Positions 1 through 5,452 of a stretch of DNA of 6,664 bases are shown piece by piece. How positions within the stretch are numbered: the first letter of the stretch is position 1; each line of letters begins with the position of its first letter. The notes below the pieces were generated by a model. It was not told the DNA's origin, searched no databases, and saw only the letters and a program-made list of their open reading frames with translations. Origin of the DNA: Sterolibacterium sp964500605 (GTDB taxonomy: Bacteria > Pseudomonadota > Gammaproteobacteria > Burkholderiales > Rhodocyclaceae); assembly GCA_964500605.1 (NCBI GenBank), contig CAZCOS010000087.1, positions 1 to 6,664 of the forward strand, read 5' to 3'. The translations under genes were made by a program, and so were the position numbers.

Positions 1-414
1 CTCATCATGACGGGCGAGGAAATTCTCGATGCGGGGGTGCAGGTGCAGGCCCAGCCGCCCGGCAAGAAAAACAGCAGCATCCATCTGCTTTCCGGTGGCG
101 AAAAGGCTTTGACGGCGACGGCACTGGTATTTGCCATGTTCCAGCTCAATCCGGCCCCGTTTTGTCTGCTCGACGAGGTGGATGCACCGCTCGACGACAG
201 CAATACCGAGCGTTTTTGTAATATGGTTAAGCGCATGTCTTCCCAGACCCAGTTTTTGTTCATCAGCCACAACAAGATTGCAATGGAAATGGCAGAGCAA
301 CTGGTGGGTGTGACGATGCAGGAGCAGGGTGTGTCGCGGGTCGTGGAGGTCGATATGGAAGAAGCATTGCGAATGACGGAAGGCAGCGACGTGGAAGGAG
401 TGACAGTCGAATGA
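1..414 (+). CDS. smc: Chromosome partition protein Smc, C-terminal end (5' truncated by window edge)
   Basis: The frame is open from base 1 and ends at TGA 412-414, giving the last 137 residues. This is the C-terminal half of the Smc ATPase head. It shows the ABC signature LSGGEK (visible residues 30-35), a Walker B strand FCLLDEVDA (54-62) with catalytic Glu59, the D-loop APLDDSN, and the switch histidine in FISHNK (His90). Smc dimers with ScpA/ScpB bind and organise chromosomal DNA near the origin and help sister chromosomes separate; they act on the nucleoid. The N-terminal Walker A half, the coiled-coil arms and the hinge lie upstream of the window. The ATG at 7 is an internal methionine, not a start. 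The gene overlaps zipA by 4 nt. The combination of LSGGEK, LDEVDA and the short tail ending in a VVEVDM segment separates Smc from RecN and SbcC. Identification is very secure. Confidence 0.97.
   Translation, partial: LIMTGEEILDAGVQVQAQPPGKKNSSIHLLSGGEKALTATALVFAMFQLNPAPFCLLDEVDAPLDDSNTERFCNMVKRMSSQTQFLFISHNKIAMEMAEQLVGVTMQEQGVSRVVEVDMEEALRMTEGSDVEGVTVE
395..400 (+). promoter_or_regulatory. Ribosome binding site of zipA inside the end of smc
   Basis: AAGGAG lies 10 nt upstream of the ATG at 411 and within the smc reading frame. It is the best Shine-Dalgarno match in the window. It fixes the zipA start and supports co-translation with smc, whose stop overlaps this ATG. Confidence 0.75.
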
Positions 415-1967
415 CACACGGAATCACGGATCTTCAACTTAGTCTTATCGTCATCGGCATCGTGTCGGTGGCCGGGGTCTGGGCTTACAACGTCTGGCAG
501 GAGCGCAAGCACCGCAAGGCTGCACAAGTCCTTTTCGGAGCTTCCCGAAAGGATGTTTTGCTCGATCAGCCGCTTTCCGGGGAGGAAATCTCTGTCTCTG
601 GCGTAGCCGTAGCCGAAGACAAAACGCCTTTTCATGCGCTTTCCGATTCCGATGAGCGGGTCGAGCCCGTCATTCTGGATGGAACGGAGGCTTTGGCGGA
701 TGCGCAGGGCGTGGGCCGTATAGAGGAGCCGAATGAAACGGACGGGTCCGAAAACGGAGAACATGAGGAGCACGAGGAGCACGAAAAATGCGAGGAACAG
801 GTTGGAACCAGCAAATCCGTTGAACTCGCTGGACTTACCGATGTCGCCGGGATTGAAGGTGCTGCAGGTGTTATCAAGAGGGACGGGGCTGTTTCGCAAG
901 TACCGCCTCCCGTAGATAGGCCGCCGCTAAATCCTGCGCTTTCTTCGGATGAACTGCCGGTTCTGGAGGCGGAGGCCATTGTTCGTTCTTCTCCCAGGCT
1001 TGATACCGTGGCCCCAGTGCGACCCATGGTGCATGAAAAAACAGGCTTGCCGGAGATGTGTTCCGTGCCGGAGGACGCGTCGGAGTCGATTCAGGAAGGT
1101 GGTCAGGAAAGCGCGCCGGGGCTTGATCTGGTGGATCCGATCATCGATTGCGTGGTGCAGATTCATGCCAGCGAGATGATTTCTGCGCCCTTGCTCTGGG
1201 CGGGGCAACGTCAGCTTTTTGGTCGTCTGGCCGGGCGTTTGTGCTGGAGCGGGTTCAATGAAAACACGGGGCGTTGGCAGCGATTGCATGTTCACGACCC
1301 CAATAGTTATCAGCATCTTTACGCGGCCTTGCAGCTTGCTGACCGTAGCGGGCCGGTGGGGGGGGATGATGTCGCCCTGTTTTGCGACGGTGTGCGTCAG
1401 TTGGCCTCACATTATCATGCACAGGTCATTGTTCCCGTGGTGTCGGAAGTCATGGCGCGAGCGCGCAGCCTGGACGCTTTTTGTGCTTCGGTTGATTGGC
1501 GCTTGGTGATGCACCTGGCGGCCCGGGGGACGAGCGGGCATGGTTTGTCCATCGGGGAGGTCGGGCAAATGGCGTCTGTGGCAGGCTTGCAAAAAAATCC
1601 GGTTCGGGATGATGGCGATCTGCATGCCTTGGACTCGCAGGGCCAGACGCAATTCACGCTGGGTTTGCCACCCAAGGAATCGGACAAGGGTACGGCTGAT
1701 GCGCAAGAAGAATCGGAAGTCGCTTACCTCGTTTTGACATTAGATGTACCGCGTGTGGCCGATGGGGTGGCGGCCTTTGATCGTATGACGTATCTGGCCC
1801 GCATCATGGCGGAGCGTCTGGATGCCGAGCTGGTGGATGACCGGGGCAAAACGTTGGCTCAGGATGTGCTGGAAATGATCCGTGAAAAGATTGCCGAGTT
1901 CCAGCAGAAAATGGTGGCCCATCAGATTCCGCCCGGCAGCCGTCGCGCCTTGCGTCTGTATTCCTGA
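411..1967 (+). CDS. zipA: Cell division protein ZipA (betaproteobacterial type)
   Basis: This 518-residue bitopic inner-membrane protein is predicted to anchor and stabilise the FtsZ ring at midcell. Residues about 8-28 form one hydrophobic helix with no cleavage site. The basic stretch QERKHRK (30-36) follows at once, giving the N-out/C-in topology of ZipA. Residues about 37-237 are a low-complexity, acidic then proline-containing linker with no recognisable fold; it includes a short EHE triple repeat (117-125). From about 238 to the end is the FtsZ-binding region, starting near DPIIDCVVQIHA, with segments such as LYAALQLADRSGP and LTLDVPRVADG that resemble the longer ZipA C-terminal region of betaproteobacteria. 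E. coli ZipA is only 328 residues. The ATG is chosen for its AAGGAG and its ATGA overlap with the smc stop. Position between smc and ligA is typical and strengthens the call. The linker is too divergent to help; the family assignment rests on topology, C-terminal pattern and context. Confidence 0.88.
   Translation: MTHGITDLQLSLIVIGIVSVAGVWAYNVWQERKHRKAAQVLFGASRKDVLLDQPLSGEEISVSGVAVAEDKTPFHALSDSDERVEPVILDGTEALADAQGVGRIEEPNETDGSENGEHEEHEEHEKCEEQVGTSKSVELAGLTDVAGIEGAAGVIKRDGAVSQVPPPVDRPPLNPALSSDELPVLEAEAIVRSSPRLDTVAPVRPMVHEKTGLPEMCSVPEDASESIQEGGQESAPGLDLVDPIIDCVVQIHASEMISAPLLWAGQRQLFGRLAGRLCWSGFNENTGRWQRLHVHDPNSYQHLYAALQLADRSGPVGGDDVALFCDGVRQLASHYHAQVIVPVVSEVMARARSLDAFCASVDWRLVMHLAARGTSGHGLSIGEVGQMASVAGLQKNPVRDDGDLHALDSQGQTQFTLGLPPKESDKGTADAQEESEVAYLVLTLDVPRVADGVAAFDRMTYLARIMAERLDAELVDDRGKTLAQDVLEMIREKIAEFQQKMVAHQIPPGSRRALRLYS
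759..785 (+). repeat. Three 9-nt in-frame tandem units in the zipA linker
   Basis: Three consecutive 9-nt units (759-767, 768-776, 777-785) with a GAGCACGAG-like consensus each encode Glu-His-Glu. They give residues 117-125 of ZipA, followed by KCEE. The first and last units differ from the middle one at two positions and one position respectively. It probably arose by replication slippage in a stretch under weak constraint; changes in copy number would keep the frame. Confidence 0.8.
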
Positions 1968-1968
1968 C

Positions 1969-1980
1969 CCGATAAATCGG
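1969..1980 (+). other. Short inverted repeat between zipA and ligA
   Basis: CCGAT-AA-ATCGG is a perfect 12-base inverted repeat in the 17-nt zipA-ligA gap, ending 4 nt before the ligA ATG. In RNA it could form a 4-bp stem (CCGA/TCGG) with a TAAA loop just where a Shine-Dalgarno sequence would lie. It has no T-tract and is too short to be a terminator. It may be chance or may tune ligA initiation. Confidence 0.35.
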
Positions 1981-1984
1981 CAAT

Positions 1985-4027
1985 ATGACGCAGGCGGAAC
2001 TGCTCGAACGGATTGCGACATTGCGTGCGCAGATCGCGCGCCATGAGCACGCTTATTACGTTCTCGACCAGCCCATTGTGCCGGATGCAGAGTACGACCG
2101 CCTGTTTTGCGCATTGCAAAGACTGGAGCAGGAACACCCCGAGCTGTTGACGCCTGATTCCCCGACACAGCGGGTGGGTGGCAAGCCATTGCCGGGATTT
2201 TCGCCGGTGCATCATGTCGTTCCCATGTTGTCGATCCGTACCGAAACCGATACTGAGGCGACGGGTGCGCAGGCCTTCGATACTCGGGTGCGGCGTGAGC
2301 TGGGCTTGAATGAGGCCGATGCACCCGTGGAATATGCAGCCGAGCTCAAGTTCGACGGGCTGGCTATCAATCTGCGTTACGAGCAGGGCGTGCTGGTCCA
2401 GGCCGCCACGCGCGGCGATGGCCAGACGGGCGAGGATGTCACACAAAACACCCGTACCCTTCGCAGCATTCCCCTGCGTTTGACCGGCGCGCCAGACACT
2501 TGGCCGATGGTGCTGGAGGTGCGCGGGGAGGTGTTTATGTCTCGACCCGATTTCGAGCGTTACAACGCGCGCCAGCGGGCCCTGGGGCAGCCCACGCTCC
2601 TCAACCCGCGCAATGGAGCAGCAGGCAGCCTGCGCCAACTGGATTCGCGCATTACGGCCCGTCGGCCCCTTTCGTTTTACGCTTACGGGTTGGGGCAGAT
2701 CGAAGGTGGGTCTTTGCCGGCCACTCATTTTGCCGTGCTGCAATGCCTTGAAGCCTGGGGCTTGCCCGTTTGTGAGCATCGCGCCGTGGTACGAGGTGCG
2801 GCGGGGCTGGTCGATTTTCATGAACATATCCGGCAGATTCGGGATACCCTGCCTTTCGATATCGATGGCGTGGTCTATAAGGTCAATGCGTTCGATTTAC
2901 AGCAGCGGCTGGGTTTCGTGACCCGAGAACCGCGTTGGGCGGTGGCCCATAAATATCCGGCGCAAGAAGCCCTGACGACGGTGGAAGCCATCGAAATCCA
3001 GGTGGGGCGTACCGGGGCACTGACGCCGGTGGCACGGCTTGCGCCGGTGTTCGTCGGCGGTGTGACGGTCACCAATGCCACTTTGCACAACGAGGACGAA
3101 GTCCGTCGCAAGGATGTGCGCGTGGGCGATACGGTCATCGTGCGCCGCGCGGGGGATGTGATTCCGGAAATTGTCGCCAGCTTGCCTGAGCGTCGCCCCA
3201 TCCTGAGCCCCGAATTCGTGATGCCGAAAGCCTGCCCGGTTTGCGGTTCGGACATCGAGAAGCCGGAAGATGAGGCCGTGGCGCGTTGTACGGGAGGGCT
3301 GTTTTGCCCAGCGCAGCAAAAACGTGCCCTGCTGCATTTTGCCTCCCGTCGGGCGATGGATATTGAAGGGCTGGGCGATAAGCTGGTCGATCAACTCGTC
3401 GAAACCGGGCTGGTTCAAACCCCCGCCGATCTTTACACGCTTGCGCTCTCCCGTTTGGCCGGGCTAGAGCGCATGGCCGAAAAATCGGCGACCAATCTCA
3501 TCAAGGCCATCGACCAGAGCCGACAGGCCACCTTGGTGCGTTTCATCTACGCTTTGGGCATTCGCAATGTGGGAGAGGCAACGGCAAAGGCTCTGTCGCT
3601 GCATTTTGGAACGCTGGACGCACTGATGGCTGCGGATGAAACCCGGCTGACGCAAGTGCCCGATGTCGGCCCGATCGTGGCGGCTTCCATCGTTCATTTT
3701 TTCGGTGAATCGCACAATCGCTCAGTGATCACGCAACTGCGCGAAGCCGGGGTACATTGGCCAGAGTCGGAGGCCACGCAGAGTGTCCCGACAAACACCC
3801 CTTTGGCAGGCAAAACCTTCGTTTTGACCGGAACACTGCCCGGCCTCACGCGGGAGGCCGCCAAAGAGATGATCGAGGCGCAAGGCGGAAAGGTGGCAGG
3901 TTCCGTCTCGAAAAATACGGATTATGTTGTCGCCGGTCGTGAAGCCGGTTCCAAACTCGACAAGGCCCAGGCTCTGGGCGTTCCCGTTTTGGATGAAGCG
4001 CAATTTCTGGAGATCCTGAAAACATGA
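1985..4027 (+). CDS. ligA: NAD-dependent DNA ligase LigA
   Basis: This enzyme seals nicks in DNA during replication (Okazaki joining) and repair, using NAD+ to adenylate itself. At 680 residues it is full length (E. coli 671). Domain order: Ia, which binds the nicotinamide end of NAD+ (HAYYVLD and DAEYDRL, about 22-40); adenylation domain with KFDG, where Lys122 is the AMP-accepting lysine, plus RGEVF (Glu182), DGVVYK (Lys299) and HKYPA (Lys323); an OB fold; a four-cysteine zinc finger (Cys417, Cys420, Cys435, Cys441), with the same spacing as E. coli; helix-hairpin-helix repeats (about 450-600); and a C-terminal BRCT domain (about 605-680, starting LAGKTFVLTGTL). All catalytic motifs are intact. 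The ATG at 1985 fits the family N-terminus, but there is no clear Shine-Dalgarno sequence before it, and the zipA stop is only 17 nt upstream, so translation may depend on zipA. The stop overlaps the galU start (ATGA). Confidence 0.98.
   Translation: MTQAELLERIATLRAQIARHEHAYYVLDQPIVPDAEYDRLFCALQRLEQEHPELLTPDSPTQRVGGKPLPGFSPVHHVVPMLSIRTETDTEATGAQAFDTRVRRELGLNEADAPVEYAAELKFDGLAINLRYEQGVLVQAATRGDGQTGEDVTQNTRTLRSIPLRLTGAPDTWPMVLEVRGEVFMSRPDFERYNARQRALGQPTLLNPRNGAAGSLRQLDSRITARRPLSFYAYGLGQIEGGSLPATHFAVLQCLEAWGLPVCEHRAVVRGAAGLVDFHEHIRQIRDTLPFDIDGVVYKVNAFDLQQRLGFVTREPRWAVAHKYPAQEALTTVEAIEIQVGRTGALTPVARLAPVFVGGVTVTNATLHNEDEVRRKDVRVGDTVIVRRAGDVIPEIVASLPERRPILSPEFVMPKACPVCGSDIEKPEDEAVARCTGGLFCPAQQKRALLHFASRRAMDIEGLGDKLVDQLVETGLVQTPADLYTLALSRLAGLERMAEKSATNLIKAIDQSRQATLVRFIYALGIRNVGEATAKALSLHFGTLDALMAADETRLTQVPDVGPIVAASIVHFFGESHNRSVITQLREAGVHWPESEATQSVPTNTPLAGKTFVLTGTLPGLTREAAKEMIEAQGGKVAGSVSKNTDYVVAGREAGSKLDKAQALGVPVLDEAQFLEILKT
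3841..3860 (+). other. GC-rich 7-bp inverted repeat inside ligA
   Basis: CGGCCTC (3841-3847) and GAGGCCG (3854-3860) are perfect complements around a 6-nt loop, within the BRCT-coding part of ligA. No T-run follows, so this is not an intrinsic terminator. It may be an mRNA hairpin or simply a result of codon choice (Gly-Leu-Thr-Arg-Glu-Ala). Confidence 0.3.
4009..4012 (+). promoter_or_regulatory. Probable ribosome binding site of galU
   Basis: GGAG within the last codons of ligA, 11 nt before the ATG at 4024. The match is moderate and the spacing slightly long. It supports the ATGA-overlapping start, which the protein alignment also requires. Confidence 0.5.
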
Positions 4028-4893
4028 AAAAAGTGACCAAGGCCGTATTTCCCGTGGCAGGACTGGGGACGCGTTTCCTGCCAGCCACCAAGGCCAGCCC
4101 CAAGGAAATGATGCCCGTCGTCGACAAGCCGCTGATCCAGTTCGCCGTTGAAGAAGCCGTGGCCGCGGGGATCACCGACATGATTTTCGTGACAGGGCGT
4201 TCCAAACGCTCCATCGAGGATCATTTCGATAAGGCTTACGAACTGGAAAGTGAATTGGAGCGACGCGGCAAGAACGAAATGCTGGAATTCGTCCGCAATC
4301 TCCTGCCTAAAAACATCAATTGCATCTATATCCGCCAATCCGAGGCCCTGGGGCTGGGCCATGCCGTCCTTTGCGCCAAACCAGTCGTCGGGAATGAACC
4401 CTTTGCCGTGTTGCTAGCCGACGATCTGCTCGATGGCGAACCGGCCGTGATGAAACAGATGGTCGATGCGTATGACTATTACCAGTGCTCCGTGCTGGGC
4501 GTTCAGGATGTGCCGCGCAGCGACACGCGCAGCTATGGCATCGTCGCCGCCCGTCCATTGGCCGAACGGCTTGAACAGGTCCATGCCATTGTCGAAAAAC
4601 CCAAGCCGGAAGACGCGCCTTCCACGCTGGCCGTGGTGGGGCGTTACATCCTCACCCCGCGCATCTTCCATTACCTCGAAAACGTCAAACCCGGCTCCGG
4701 CGGAGAAATCCAGCTCACGGACGGCATTGCCGCCTTGCTGAACGAGCAACAGGTGCTGGCTTATCGTTACGACGGCGTGCGCTACGACTGCGGATCGAAA
4801 ATCGGCTATCTGCAAGCCATGGTCGAATTCGGCCTGCGTCACCCGGAAGTCGGTGCGGAATTCGCGCAATACCTCGCCCAGCGCAAATCCTGA
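4024..4893 (+). CDS. galU: UTP-glucose-1-phosphate uridylyltransferase GalU
   Basis: This cytosolic nucleotidyltransferase makes UDP-glucose and pyrophosphate from UTP and glucose-1-phosphate, feeding lipopolysaccharide and exopolysaccharide synthesis and galactose interconversion. At 289 residues it is close to the bacterial norm (E. coli 302). The N-terminal nucleotide-binding loop runs from about residue 11 to 36 (AGLGTRFLP, then PKEMMPVVDKP). The Mg-binding aspartate is in LLADDLLDG (Asp133/Asp134). The sugar-phosphate site includes VEKPK (Glu191, Lys192), and GGEIQLTDGI and YDCGSKIGYLQA complete the family pattern. These features fit GalU rather than RfbA/RmlA (glucose-1-phosphate thymidylyltransferase), whose N-terminal loop differs. 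GalF-like regulatory paralogues share the fold but are mostly enterobacterial. The ATG overlaps the ligA stop by 4 nt and the TGA shares one base with the hpt start. GalU is not functionally linked to ligase, so this looks like co-transcription of housekeeping genes rather than a pathway. Confidence 0.96.
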   Translation: MKKVTKAVFPVAGLGTRFLPATKASPKEMMPVVDKPLIQFAVEEAVAAGITDMIFVTGRSKRSIEDHFDKAYELESELERRGKNEMLEFVRNLLPKNINCIYIRQSEALGLGHAVLCAKPVVGNEPFAVLLADDLLDGEPAVMKQMVDAYDYYQCSVLGVQDVPRSDTRSYGIVAARPLAERLEQVHAIVEKPKPEDAPSTLAVVGRYILTPRIFHYLENVKPGSGGEIQLTDGIAALLNEQQVLAYRYDGVRYDCGSKIGYLQAMVEFGLRHPEVGAEFAQYLAQRKS

Positions 4894-5447
4894 TGGAAGC
4901 GACGAAACAAAAGGCGCGGCAGATTCTTGCCGAGGCTGAGCTGATCCATTCCGCCGAAGCGGTCACGGCCGCGCTGGATCAGCTTGCCGCGGCCATCACC
5001 ACCCGGCTGGAAGCGGCGTATCCGCTGGTGCTGACTGTCATGGGCGGCGCGGTCGTTTTTGCAGGACAGCTCATTCCTCGACTTCCTTTCCCACTCGAAT
5101 GCGATTACGTCCACGCCTCGCGCTACGGCAAGGCCACACGCGGCAATGCGCTGCAATGGGTACGCGACGCCCACGCCCAGGTCGCAGGCCGCACTGTGCT
5201 GCTGCTCGATGACATTCTTGACGAAGGGATCACCCTCGCGGCAATTCACGCTCGTTTGCTCGAATGCGGTGCAAGTCAAGTGTTGATCGCCGTGCTCGCC
5301 GACAAACAGATCGGCCGCGCAAAGCCCATCACCGCCGATTTCGTGGGTCTTACCCTGCCCAATCGTTACGTTTTCGGCTGCGGCATGGACGTCGAAGGCC
5401 TCTGGCGCAACCTGCCCGCGATTTATGCGATGCGGGAGCGAGGTTAG
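4893..5447 (+). CDS. hpt: Hypoxanthine-guanine phosphoribosyltransferase
   Basis: This cytosolic purine-salvage enzyme joins hypoxanthine or guanine to phosphoribosyl pyrophosphate, giving IMP or GMP. It has 184 residues, normal for the family. Its type I phosphoribosyltransferase core has the PRPP-binding loop VLLLDDILDEGITL, with acidic Asp106 and Asp107. An early MGGAVVFAGQL loop corresponds to the conserved glycine turn that helps bind pyrophosphate. The C-terminal FVGLTLPNRYVFGCGMD and WRNLPAIYAM segments form the purine-binding end typical of Hpt; they argue against adenine (Apt), orotate (PyrE) or xanthine (Xpt) enzymes. The ATG is reached by a one-base TGATG overlap with galU. No Shine-Dalgarno sequence is visible before it, so reinitiation after galU is the likely mode. 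The base preference for hypoxanthine over guanine cannot be read from sequence. It is the last gene of the plus-strand run and ends 5 nt from the mutL stop on the opposite strand. Confidence 0.93.
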   Translation: MEATKQKARQILAEAELIHSAEAVTAALDQLAAAITTRLEAAYPLVLTVMGGAVVFAGQLIPRLPFPLECDYVHASRYGKATRGNALQWVRDAHAQVAGRTVLLLDDILDEGITLAAIHARLLECGASQVLIAVLADKQIGRAKPITADFVGLTLPNRYVFGCGMDVEGLWRNLPAIYAMRERG

Positions 5448-5452
5448 GCGAC

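Noticed and set aside
1734..1739. TTGACA, a perfect -35 box, inside zipA
   Set aside because: No -10-like hexamer is found about 17 nt downstream (the bases there are GC-rich), and it is formed by ordinary codons in the ZipA segment LTLDV.
1829..1836. GCTGGTGG, identical to the E. coli Chi site
   Set aside because: It is a single 8-mer in GC-rich coding DNA, expected by chance, and the E. coli Chi sequence is not generally used outside enteric bacteria.
1740..2324. Minus-strand open frame (194 codons) across the zipA-ligA junction
   Set aside because: It is antisense to two well-supported genes, and its composition (many Arg, His, Pro) looks like a shadow.
1922..2827. Long open frame on the minus strand (301 codons) opposite ligA
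   Set aside because: It lies antisense to the intact, motif-complete ligA and the zipA end. Its translation is rich in Arg, His, Gln and Pro with no recognisable family, as expected for a shadow frame in GC-rich DNA.
4344..4360. GGCCC/GGGCC inverted repeat within galU
   Set aside because: It has only 5 bp with a 7-nt loop, in GC-rich codons and without a T-tract; not distinguishable from chance.
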